NCBI GenBank assembly: GCA_946494635.1
Contig: CAMMCS010000032.1
Span: 1-14,406 of the forward strand
DNA from: an uncultured Oscillibacter sp.
GTDB lineage: Bacteria; Bacillota; Clostridia; Oscillospirales; Oscillospiraceae
Length of the DNA stretch: 14,406 bases
Reading direction: 5' to 3'
In this document: positions 5,752 to 13,257 of the stretch, piece by piece
How positions within the stretch are numbered: the stretch's first letter is position 1
Layout of the letters: each line of letters begins with the position of its first letter
The notes under the pieces: model-generated
Database searches by the model: none
What the model saw: the letters and a program-made list of their open reading frames with translations, nothing else
What the model was told of the DNA's origin: nothing
Program-made: the position numbers and the translations under genes

Positions 5752-7455
5752 ATGAAGACGGTATTGGGCTATCTGCGTCCCTACGCCTGGCGGGCCGCCG
5801 CAGGCGTCGCCATCAAGTTCACTGCGGCGATCCTGGAGCTGATCCTGCCGCTGCTGCTGGCCCGGATCATCGATGAGCTGGTTCCCGCCGGTGATCTGCC
5901 CGCCATTTGGCGGGCCGGCGGCCTGATGACGCTTCTGGCACTGGGGGCTCTGGTCTGCAATGTGACCGCCAACCGCATGGCGGCATGGGTGTCCATGCGA
6001 ATGACGCAGGCGCTGCGTCATGACCTCTACCAGCGGGTGCAGGCCCTCTCCTGCGCCCAGGCGGACCGGTTTTCCCCCTCCTCCCTGGTGTCACGCCTCA
6101 CCAATGACACCTATCATGTCCACCAGATGCTGGACAAGGTCCAGCGGGGCGGCATCCGCGCCCCCATGCTGGTTCTGGGCGGCCTGGTGCTGACCTTTCT
6201 GCTGGAGCCCACCCTGGCCTTTATTCAGCTGGCAGTCAGTGCTCTGACCATTCTCACCATCGCCCTGGTGACCCGCCGGGGCATCCCCCATTACGCCCGG
6301 GCCCAGACAGCGGTGGACGCGGTGGTCCGCATCCTGCGGGAAAACGCCGCCGGCGTGCGGGTGGTGAAGGCGCTGGTCTGCCAGGAGCGGGAGCGCTTTG
6401 ACGAGGCCAACCGGGAGAACCGCCGGGCGGAAGAGCGGGCGGGCCTTGTGATGGCGGCGGCGAACCCCATCACAGATCTGCTGCTGAACCTGGGACTCGC
6501 CCTGGTGGTGCTGGCAGGCGCCCTGCGGGTGAACGCCGGCCTGATGCCGGCGGGACAGATTGTGGCCTTCACCACCTATTTTGCCCTGATCCAGAGCGCC
6601 ACCCTGGGGATCGCCAAGGTGTTTGTTAAAATCAGCAAGGGCGCGGCCTCCGCCCGCCGGATTCAGGAGGTTCTGCAGGCACCGGTCCAGCAGGGGCAGG
6701 AGTCCCCACAGCCGGCTGGGGCCGGCTTTCTGGGGATGGAGGGAGTCTCCTTCTCCTATCTGGGAAAGCGGCCGGATGTGGCGGACCTGACCTTCTCCCT
6801 GCCCAGGGGCGGGATGCTGGGCATCCTGGGCCCCACAGGCTGCGGCAAGTCCACCCTGGCAGCCCTGCTGCCCCGGCTGTATGACGCGGACAGGGGCGTG
6901 GTCTGGGTGGGCGGCCAGGATGTGAAGTCCCAGGACCGCCGGGCCCTCCAAAGCCGCTTCGGCGTCGTGTTCCAAAACGACACGCTGATTGGCGGCACCG
7001 TGTATGAGAATATCTCTTTCCTCCGGGGCATCTCCCGGGAGGCGGCGGAGACCGCCGCCAGGACGGCCCAGGCATGGCCCTTTATCTCCCGGCTGCCCCG
7101 GGGGCTGGACACGCCCCTGGAACTCCGGGGAGCGAACCTGTCCGGAGGCCAGCGCCAACGGCTGTTGATCGCCCGGGCTCTGGCGGGCCGGCCTGAGATC
7201 CTGGTGCTGGACAGTGCGGACAGCGCCCTGGACTACGCCACTGCCGCCGCGCTCCGCCGGGACATCCGGCTGGCGTTCCCGGAGGTGACGCTGGTGGTGA
7301 TCTCCGAGCGGGTCTCTGCTGTAAGGGCAGCGGATCGGATTCTCCTGCTGCAGGAGGGGCGGATCGACGCCCAGGGCAGTCACGAGGAACTGCTGGAAAC
7401 CAGCGGCCGCTATCGGCGCATGGTGGATCTTCAGATGGGAGGCGGGGCCGGATGA
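5752..7455 (+). CDS. ABC exporter half-transporter with degenerate ATP site
   Basis: The protein has 567 residues: an exporter-type membrane domain (about 1-310, six hydrophobic segments roughly at 14-40, 55-78, 135-152, 155-174, 240-258 and 266-290) followed by an ATPase domain. The start at 5752 has GGTGAGG 6 bases upstream; an in-frame TTG at 5719 overlaps the operator. Walker A is GPTGCGKST (360-368), the Q-loop Gln is 408 and the signature LSGGQ (463-467) is canonical. After Walker B ILVLD (483-487) the catalytic glutamate is replaced by Ser488, and the H-loop histidine is Glu519 (ISERVSAV). This half therefore carries the degenerate site of a heterodimeric exporter, and its partner is the next gene, whose start overlaps this stop by four bases (ATGA). 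The substrate is unknown. Drugs, lipids and peptides are typical for the family. Confidence 0.93.
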   Translation: MKTVLGYLRPYAWRAAAGVAIKFTAAILELILPLLLARIIDELVPAGDLPAIWRAGGLMTLLALGALVCNVTANRMAAWVSMRMTQALRHDLYQRVQALSCAQADRFSPSSLVSRLTNDTYHVHQMLDKVQRGGIRAPMLVLGGLVLTFLLEPTLAFIQLAVSALTILTIALVTRRGIPHYARAQTAVDAVVRILRENAAGVRVVKALVCQERERFDEANRENRRAEERAGLVMAAANPITDLLLNLGLALVVLAGALRVNAGLMPAGQIVAFTTYFALIQSATLGIAKVFVKISKGAASARRIQEVLQAPVQQGQESPQPAGAGFLGMEGVSFSYLGKRPDVADLTFSLPRGGMLGILGPTGCGKSTLAALLPRLYDADRGVVWVGGQDVKSQDRRALQSRFGVVFQNDTLIGGTVYENISFLRGISREAAETAARTAQAWPFISRLPRGLDTPLELRGANLSGGQRQRLLIARALAGRPEILVLDSADSALDYATAAALRRDIRLAFPEVTLVVISERVSAVRAADRILLLQEGRIDAQGSHEELLETSGRYRRMVDLQMGGGAG

Positions 7456-9185
7456 AGCGCAGATGGCTGAAGCGCCTGTGGCAGTTCCTGCGGCCCCATG
7501 CCCCGGCTCTGGCCGGCGCCGCCGCACTGGCCGCTGCGGCCGGCCTGCTGGCCCTGCTGGTGCCGCTGTTCTCCGGCTGGGCAGTTGGCGCCGTCGGCAC
7601 GGAGGCCGGACAGGTCCGCCTGCGGCAGGTGGCGGCCTGCTGCGCCGGCGCCGCCCTGTCTGCGCTGCTGGCAGCCCTGTTCTCCTATGGTGCCGCGGCC
7701 GTGCTGACACGGACGGCCCAGGCTGTGTCCTATGCCCTGCGGAAGGCCGCCTTCGCCCGGATCAGCGAGCTGCCGGTTCAGTTCTTTGACACCCATCCCG
7801 CGGGAGATCTCATCAGCCGGGTGTGCTATGACGTGGACACGGTAAACGCCGCCCTTTCCACGGATCTGCTGCAGGTGGGCACCAGCCTGCTGACAGTGGT
7901 GGGGTCTTTTTTGATGCTGGTGATCCTCTCCCCGCCCCTCTCCGGGGTGTTCTGCGTGACTGTGCCGCTGTCGGCGGCGCTGACATGGATTCAGATGAAG
8001 CGCATCCACCCGCTGTACCGGCTTCGTTCCAGGGATCTGGGGGCGCTGAACGGCTTTGTGGAAGAGCGGGTGGGCTGCCACCGGGCCATCCGGCTCTATC
8101 AGGTGGAGGCGGAGGATCTGCGGCAGTTTGAGGGGCAGAACGCCGCCGCCTCCGAGACCTATTATCGCGCGGACTGCGCCGGCGCCGCCCTGGGCCCATC
8201 CGTCAATTTCATCAACAACCTCTCCCTGGCCGCCATCAGTGTCTTTGGTGCGCTGATGTATCTGGACGGCACGCTGTCCCTGGCGGCCCTGTCCTCTTTT
8301 GTGCTGTACTCCCGGAAGTTTTCTGGCCCCATCCGGGCCACGGCGGAGCTGCTCAGCGACCTGCAGGCCTCTGCGGCCGCAGCGGAACGGGTGATGGACC
8401 TGCTGGATGAACCGCCGGAGCCCGGAGACCCTCCCGGCGTCCGGGAGCCCGGCAAACTCTCCGGCAGGATCTCCTTCCGTCATGTGGATTTCGGCTATGA
8501 CCCGGCGCACCCGGTTCTGCGGGATTTCAGCGTGGAGATCCCGGCGGGCAGCATGGTGGCTGTGGTGGGCCCCACCGGCGCCGGCAAGACCACCCTGGTG
8601 TCCCTCCTGCTGCGGTTCTACTCTCCCCAGGGCGGCAGCATCACCATCGACGGCCTGCCCCTTCAGCAGTATACCCGGGACGGCCTGCGGCGGCGGCTGG
8701 CCATTGTCCTGCAGGACAGCTGGCTTTGCGGCGGGACGATTGCGGACAACATCGCCTACGGCGTTCCAGGCGCCACCCGGGCCCAGATCGAGGAGGCCGC
8801 CAGGGCCGCCTGCATCCACTCCTTCCTCACCTCCCTGCCGCAGGGCTATGACACGCCCCTGACAGACAGCGGGGCCGGTCTCTCCAAAGGGCAGCGGCAG
8901 CTGCTGGCCCTGGCCCGCTGCTTCCTCTCCAACGCGGACATCGTGATTCTGGACGAGGCCACCTCCGACGTGGATCCGGAGACAGAGGAGCGCATCAGCG
9001 CCGCCCTGGAGCGGCTGCGGAAGGGCCGCACCTGTTTCCTCATCGCCCACCGACTGGCCACAGTGCGCTCCGCAGACCGCATCCTGGTGCTGCAGGGCGG
9101 ACAGGTGGCGGAGCAGGGCACGCACCAGGAGCTTCTGTCAGCGGGAGGCATCTACCGGGCGCTGTACGAGGCGCAGTTTTCCTGA
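7452..9185 (+). CDS. ABC exporter half-transporter with catalytic ATP site
   Basis: The protein has 577 residues: a membrane domain (about 1-310, six hydrophobic segments) and an ATPase domain. Translation is coupled to the upstream half through an ATGA overlap, with GGGAGG at 7437-7442. Walker A is GPTGAGKTT (373-381), the Q-loop Gln is 421, Walker B is IVILD (497-501) with catalytic Glu502, and the H-loop His is 533 (IAHRLATV). The signature is LSKGQ (477-481) instead of LSGGQ. The pattern complements the upstream half: one composite site combines this half's intact Walker B and His with the partner's LSGGQ, and the other combines the partner's Ser/Glu substitutions with this LSKGQ. This is the arrangement known from heterodimeric exporters such as TM287/288, BmrCD and LmrCD. 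The cargo cannot be told. Confidence 0.94.
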   Translation: MKRRWLKRLWQFLRPHAPALAGAAALAAAAGLLALLVPLFSGWAVGAVGTEAGQVRLRQVAACCAGAALSALLAALFSYGAAAVLTRTAQAVSYALRKAAFARISELPVQFFDTHPAGDLISRVCYDVDTVNAALSTDLLQVGTSLLTVVGSFLMLVILSPPLSGVFCVTVPLSAALTWIQMKRIHPLYRLRSRDLGALNGFVEERVGCHRAIRLYQVEAEDLRQFEGQNAAASETYYRADCAGAALGPSVNFINNLSLAAISVFGALMYLDGTLSLAALSSFVLYSRKFSGPIRATAELLSDLQASAAAAERVMDLLDEPPEPGDPPGVREPGKLSGRISFRHVDFGYDPAHPVLRDFSVEIPAGSMVAVVGPTGAGKTTLVSLLLRFYSPQGGSITIDGLPLQQYTRDGLRRRLAIVLQDSWLCGGTIADNIAYGVPGATRAQIEEAARAACIHSFLTSLPQGYDTPLTDSGAGLSKGQRQLLALARCFLSNADIVILDEATSDVDPETEERISAALERLRKGRTCFLIAHRLATVRSADRILVLQGGQVAEQGTHQELLSAGGIYRALYEAQFS

Positions 9186-9210
9186 CGGGATATCGCGCGG
9201 CACAGGCAGA

Positions 9211-9254
9211 TAAAACGCGGCTGAGGCCCTGGCAAAAGCCAGGGCCTCAGCCGC
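9211..9254 (-). terminator. Strong terminator of the HAD-protein operon
   Basis: A perfect 17-bp stem pairs 9217-9233 with 9238-9254 across a 4-base loop. On the minus strand the hairpin is followed by GTTTTATC, so it ends the operon whose last gene stops at 9302. On the plus strand it lacks a U-tract but may still slow read-through from the exporter genes converging on it. Confidence 0.85.
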
Positions 9255-9301
9255 AAAAAGGAAAAAGAAAGTAGGTAAATGCAACGATATCAGGCCCTCT
9301 G

Positions 9302-10072
9302 TCAGGCCTTCGGCGCCTTGGCGGGATTTATCTGATCCAGCCACGTCACCAGATCCTGAAGCTTTCCGATCACGCAGTCCGGGCTTTCAGCATCCAAGGC
9401 GACATGCTCGTCCTTCTGGTCAGAAAGGAAGGACCGGATCTGCACAGCCTTGGCGAAGCCCACCTGCTTGGGCCCAATGATATCCCGGGAAACGGTGTCT
9501 CCCACATAGACACATTCCTCCGGCCGGGCCTGCATCTGCCGCAGGGAAATCCGGAAAATCTCCGGGTGCGGCTTGCGGTATCCTGTGACGCTGGAGACCG
9601 TCACATCCTCCATAAAGCTCCGGATGCCATAGTCCTCCAAAACGTTGAAGACATTGTAAAGTGACGCGTTGTTGGAGATCACGCCCAGATGATAGCCCCT
9701 GTCCTTCAGGGCCTGCAGCATCTCTCTGGCGCCGGGGCGGAGCTCACGATGATAAAAGGTGACCTCCCACAGGTTGGCCAGTTCCTCTGTAATGGCCAGC
9801 AGCTTCTCCCGGTCAAAGCCGAAGCTCCGCAGATACCAGTCCGGCCAGATCTCCTCCGGCTTTTTTTCCAGCATGTTGCCTTCGCTCCACTGTTTATAGG
9901 CCTGGACGCCGTCGGATACCCTCTCCCAGAACTCCTCGTCTGAGCAGCCAGGCTCCAGTCCATTGGACCGCAGGACCTCCAGCAGCTTTTGGCACACCTG
10001 CTTCTGTGTGTCGCTATTGTACCAGATATCTTCCAAGGTTCCGCCCATATCGAACAGGACCGTTGTCAGCAT
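9302..10072 (-). CDS. HAD-superfamily hydrolase-like protein (subfamily I)
   Basis: The protein has 256 residues. The ATG at 10072 puts the first HAD motif at the usual place near the N-terminus; a GTG at 10120 is an alternative without a ribosome site. Motif I is FDMGGTL with nucleophile Asp8. Motif II is Ser133 (GVISNNA), motif III Lys167 (YRKPHPEIF), and motif IV YVGDTVSRD with Asp192 and Asp197. A helical cap is inserted between motifs I and II (about 15-110). The residue two after the nucleophile is Gly10, where phosphatases have the general acid/base aspartate. That makes an ordinary phosphatase less certain; other HAD members without this aspartate include dehalogenases and phosphonoacetaldehyde hydrolase, but the sequence does not show their full motifs. 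It is last in the transporter operon, 50 bases after the membrane-protein gene, suggesting it acts on the imported compound. Confidence 0.88.
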   Translation of the reverse strand: MLTTVLFDMGGTLEDIWYNSDTQKQVCQKLLEVLRSNGLEPGCSDEEFWERVSDGVQAYKQWSEGNMLEKKPEEIWPDWYLRSFGFDREKLLAITEELANLWEVTFYHRELRPGAREMLQALKDRGYHLGVISNNASLYNVFNVLEDYGIRSFMEDVTVSSVTGYRKPHPEIFRISLRQMQARPEECVYVGDTVSRDIIGPKQVGFAKAVQIRSFLSDQKDEHVALDAESPDCVIGKLQDLVTWLDQINPAKAPKA

Positions 10073-10122
10073 GGTTTTCTCGCCCCTTCCACTTTGTGCA
10101 TTCTGCTCTTCCCCGGCCACAC

Positions 10123-10716
10123 TCAGCCGGCATCATCGCCGTCCCCATACAGCAGGGCGGCATCCTCCTGGGGAGTGTTCCGGTGCTCCTCAGCGCCGGA
10201 TGGCGGCTCCCGGGGCGTCTTTGGGGCCACAGTTCCGCCAGCTTTGGCCGCCGCAGCCCGAATCTCCTGCCGCAGCGTCTTCCGCTCTGGCAGAGGATGC
10301 GTCTTCCGCAGACGAAAGTAGACCGGCCAGGCGACGGCATTGCCCACCAAAACCGGGGCCAGGCCGTACAGGCTGATCAGATGCAGCATCAGGTCTTGCT
10401 GCCCCTCTTCCAGCAGCAGGGCGGCAATATAAAACATCGCCAGCGCCACTGCCAGACCGGCGAACCCATAAGCTGCCACCCGCTTGTCCGGCAGCAGAAA
10501 CAGCAGGCAGCAGAGAGCTGTCCCAATCGCCGCCACGATCAGCGTGTGGAGAGCATTGGTCACCATTGGGCTGGGGGCGGCCACATAGCGGTACAGCGGC
10601 TCCGCCAGCAGGGCATAGAGCACTGCGTACACGCACAGGTACCCCACCGCGGCAAAAAAAGCGGCGATGGCAATAGGACTTTTGCGCCGATTATTTTTAT
10701 CAATAAACAGGCTCAT
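10123..10716 (-). CDS. Four-helix membrane protein of unknown function
   Basis: The protein has 197 residues and I do not recognise the family. The start at 10716 (MSLFIDKNNRRKSP) has AAGGAG 6 bases upstream; a TTG two codons earlier is in frame but poorly placed. A short basic N-terminus precedes four hydrophobic segments at about 15-38, 53-76, 82-103 and 108-136. The last 60 residues are charged and rich in Pro, Ala, Glu and Arg, probably a disordered cytoplasmic tail. It lies between the solute-binding protein and the HAD gene in one minus-strand operon. Its size and topology do not match a standard transporter permease, and an accessory or regulatory membrane role is only a guess. Confidence 0.72.
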   Translation of the reverse strand: MSLFIDKNNRRKSPIAIAAFFAAVGYLCVYAVLYALLAEPLYRYVAAPSPMVTNALHTLIVAAIGTALCCLLFLLPDKRVAAYGFAGLAVALAMFYIAALLLEEGQQDLMLHLISLYGLAPVLVGNAVAWPVYFRLRKTHPLPERKTLRQEIRAAAAKAGGTVAPKTPREPPSGAEEHRNTPQEDAALLYGDGDDAG

Positions 10717-10752
10717 GGACAACTCCTTGTGAGGATCAGCGGTTTCGAGAAG

Positions 10753-10784
10753 AGGCCGGCGGACGGATTTCCGTCCGCCGGCCT
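10753..10784 (-). other. Intergenic hairpin after the solute-binding protein gene
   Basis: A perfect 14-bp stem (AGGCCGGCGGACGG, 10753-10766, with 10771-10784) with a 4-base loop lies between the binding-protein stop and the next ribosome site. On the minus strand only CTTCTC follows, so it is at best a leaky terminator. Such structures commonly protect the binding-protein mRNA 3' end so that this subunit is made in excess. Confidence 0.65.
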
Positions 10785-10818
10785 ACAAAATACATCCGTA
10801 AAGGACTGGTGTAATTGC

Positions 10819-12021
10819 TTAGCCCAGCATCTGCCAGAAATCACGGACGGTCATGAACTCCGTGTAGATGGAATTGGGGTCGAACGGGGAAACATTCATC
10901 TCCTCATAGGGGACAGAGCCCTCAGCGGGTTCAATGTCGTCCCGGACGGGCCAGCCGCCCAGGGTGTTGAAGGGATCATAGCCGCTGGTATCGCCGTCAA
11001 TGCCGCCCATCATGAAGCGGATCAGCAGCTTGGCGGCCGCGGGATGCTCGCAGCCTTCCACGACGTACAGGGTGTTGATGGCAGGGATGCCGGTGGTGGG
11101 ATACAGGTTCACGGGAGCCAGGACCCAGCCGTTGTCCTCGTTCTTGCGCAGCTTGGAGGAGGCGCAGAAACCAATGGGAGGATCAGACTGGCCGGGGGTG
11201 CCGACAGCCTCGGCGACCTCGTCAGAGGCGGAGGTGAAGATCGGCTCATTCTCACGCAGGCGCTTCAGGAACTCATAGCCGGCGTTGGCACAGCCCTCAG
11301 AGAGCACCAGCTCCTCACCATACAGCTCTTCATAGGCGGCAGCCAGCTGATCCGGGGTGTCGCCCACGCAGAAGCCGGTAATCCAGGAGCCCCAGCCCAC
11401 ATTGTTCAGGGGATCCTGCATCAGGATCTTGCCCTTCCACTGGGGCTCGGTCACCTGCCAGATGTTGGTGACCGGGGAACCATCAGGATAAGCCTCAGCA
11501 TTGTAGAACAGCTGAGTCAGCTCAATGTACAGAGGGGTCTGCGTCTCTGTCAGGCTGGGATCGATATGGGCCAGGATGTCGGCAGGCCGATACATGTAGA
11601 AAATCTTGTTCTGAACATACTCGTTGTACAGGGAGCCGTCCTCATCCTTGATATGGACCACATCCGCCACATACTGGCCGGCCTCATGCTCACGGGTGAC
11701 CTTATCCAGCAGGTCGTTGGTGGAGATGTCAAAGGGCGTGCAGGTGATTTCGGGGTACTTGGCCATGAAGGCCTCCGCCACCTTGGTGCAGCGGGAAGAG
11801 ATCGAGTACAGCGTAACCTCGCCGCCCTCGGCGATGGCCTGCTCGTACAGCTCCTCATCCGTCTCGTCGGTGGCAAAGATGTTGGCGGTCTCCTCCCATT
11901 CGGTCAGGCCGCTCTCTCCGCCGCCCTCGCTGGACTCCTCGTTGCCGCCGCCGCAGGCGGTCAGGGAGAACAGCATAATGACTGCCAACAGCGTACTGAG
12001 CAGTTTCTTGTGCTTCAACAT
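10819..12021 (-). CDS. Lipoprotein solute-binding protein, AfuA/FbpA-like ABC importer
   Basis: The protein has 400 residues. The start at 12021 has AAAGGAGG 9 bases upstream. A lipoprotein signal peptide ends in the lipobox LTAC with lipidated Cys23, followed by a Gly/Glu/Ser linker. The mature part has the type-II binding-protein look of the iron/AfuA/phosphonate group: GGEVTLYSISSR at the first strand, FMAKYPEITC, and a hinge-region LTQLFYNAEAY. No adjacent Tyr-Tyr pair occurs, whereas bacterial ferric-binding proteins use such a pair, so ferric iron is unlikely. Relatives bind hexose phosphates (AfuA), 2-aminoethylphosphonate or thiamine. The HAD gene downstream fits a phosphorylated or organophosphorus ligand, but that is inference. 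It works on the outer face of the membrane and delivers ligand to the permease encoded upstream. Confidence 0.9.
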   Translation of the reverse strand: MLKHKKLLSTLLAVIMLFSLTACGGGNEESSEGGGESGLTEWEETANIFATDETDEELYEQAIAEGGEVTLYSISSRCTKVAEAFMAKYPEITCTPFDISTNDLLDKVTREHEAGQYVADVVHIKDEDGSLYNEYVQNKIFYMYRPADILAHIDPSLTETQTPLYIELTQLFYNAEAYPDGSPVTNIWQVTEPQWKGKILMQDPLNNVGWGSWITGFCVGDTPDQLAAAYEELYGEELVLSEGCANAGYEFLKRLRENEPIFTSASDEVAEAVGTPGQSDPPIGFCASSKLRKNEDNGWVLAPVNLYPTTGIPAINTLYVVEGCEHPAAAKLLIRFMMGGIDGDTSGYDPFNTLGGWPVRDDIEPAEGSVPYEEMNVSPFDPNSIYTEFMTVRDFWQMLG

Positions 12022-12071
12022 AGTTCTTTTCCTCCTTTATTCATTCTTCCTCAAGTTGCGTGCTTATCTCA

Positions 12072-12085
12072 ACGGCTGACGCCGT
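12072..12085 (-). other. Small hairpin between the ATPase and binding-protein genes
   Basis: ACGGC / GCCGT (12072-12076 / 12081-12085) with a 4-base loop lies in the 82-base gap before the binding-protein ribosome site. It is not followed by a U-tract. It may be a processing or stability element that uncouples binding-protein mRNA from the upstream genes. Confidence 0.35.
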
Positions 12086-12103
12086 CAGGATACTCCGGGA
12101 AAT

Positions 12104-13225
12104 TCAGCGGGAATACTTGATGAGGTCCTCGGACTCGGCGGCAAAGACGTTGATTTTCTTGGGGTCAAAGGAGAGATATACGGTCTCGTCGCCGCTGTAG
12201 TGGGTGGAGCCCAGCTCCTTCACGGTGATGAGCTTTTCGCCGACCCGCACGGATACCAGGGTCTCGGAGCCGGCGGGCATGCCCGCGTACACCCGGGCTT
12301 CCACCTGATTCGGAGCGGTCCGCTCTCTCGTAATGGTGACCTGCTCCGGCCGGATCCCCAAAATCACTTTCAGCTTGCCGGAGGCCGGGGCGTTCTCCGT
12401 CATATCGGCCCTCGGGAACTCCAGCCGGCCCATGATGCCCTCTACAAGCAGTCCCGATGCGTCGGCAGTGCCGTCCGCCTCCACAAAGTTGATGCTGGGA
12501 TTGCCGATAAAATCGGCGGTGTACAGGTTGCAGGGGTTGTTGTACAGCTCCAGCGGCTTATCCACCTGTACCAGTTTTCCCTCCCGGAACAGGGCAATCC
12601 GCGTGGACATGGTCAGGGCCTCCACCTGATCGTGGGTCACATAGATGATGGTGCTGCCGGTCTCGTGGTGCAGGCGCTTCAGCTCCGACCGCATATCCAC
12701 ACGCAGCTTCGCGTCCAGGTTGCTCAGCGGCTCATCCAGCAGCAGGAGCCGGGGCTCCGACACGATGGCACGGGCGATGGCCACACGCTGCTGCTGGCCG
12801 CCGGACAGCTCCGTCGGGTACCGCTTCGCGTACTGCCCAATCTGCATCCGGTCCAGCGCGCTCTTCACCATCTTCTCAATCTCCGCCGACGGGATCTTCT
12901 TGATCTTCAGACCGAAGGACACGTTCTCGAACACCGTCATGTGGGGCCACAGCGCGTAGGACTGGAACACCAGGTTCAGGTTCCGCTGAGACGGCGGCGC
13001 GAAGTACGCCTCCGCCGCGTTGACAATCTCCTTGCCATCCATATGGATGAACCCGTTCTGGGGCTTTTCCAGGCCGGACACTACACGCAGCGTGGTGGTC
13101 TTGCCGCAGCCGGAGGGGCCCAGCAGCGTCATGAAGTCGCCGTCCTCGATGGTCAGGTTCAGATCCTTCAGCACATGGTTCTTGCCGTAAAATTTATCAA
13201 TATGCTTTAACTCAATCTTGCTCAT
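12104..13225 (-). CDS. ABC importer ATPase with TOBE-type C-terminus
   Basis: The protein has 373 residues and belongs to the CUT1/MOI-type importer ATPases (FbpC, PotA, MalK-like). The start at 13225 has TAGGAG 9 bases upstream. Walker A is GPSGCGKTT (36-44), the Q-loop Gln is 88, and the signature LSGGQ is 140-144. Walker B is LLLLD (160-164) with Glu165, and the H-loop His is 198 (YVTHDQVEA). After about residue 235 comes a TOBE-type regulatory domain, with the IRPEQV motif at 291-296 and further beta strands to the end. All catalytic residues are intact. It follows the permease gene after 32 bases and precedes the binding-protein gene, so all three are one importer. Confidence 0.95.
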   Translation of the reverse strand: MSKIELKHIDKFYGKNHVLKDLNLTIEDGDFMTLLGPSGCGKTTTLRVVSGLEKPQNGFIHMDGKEIVNAAEAYFAPPSQRNLNLVFQSYALWPHMTVFENVSFGLKIKKIPSAEIEKMVKSALDRMQIGQYAKRYPTELSGGQQQRVAIARAIVSEPRLLLLDEPLSNLDAKLRVDMRSELKRLHHETGSTIIYVTHDQVEALTMSTRIALFREGKLVQVDKPLELYNNPCNLYTADFIGNPSINFVEADGTADASGLLVEGIMGRLEFPRADMTENAPASGKLKVILGIRPEQVTITRERTAPNQVEARVYAGMPAGSETLVSVRVGEKLITVKELGSTHYSGDETVYLSFDPKKINVFAAESEDLIKYSR

Positions 13226-13257
13226 GTTTCTCGTCTCCTATCAATTCTCTTACCATG

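Noticed and set aside
6091..9125. Two long minus-strand frames opposite the ABC exporter genes
   Set aside because: Both are Gly/Gln/Pro/Arg-rich shadows of two genes with complete ABC motifs.
10006..12120. 704-codon plus-strand open frame over the HAD, membrane protein and binding-protein genes
   Set aside because: It spans several well-supported minus-strand genes, has no ribosome site and reads as His/Gln/Gly-rich antisense translation.
12200..13210. Plus-strand open frame opposite the importer ATPase
   Set aside because: The minus strand has every ATPase motif intact; the plus frame is a shadow.
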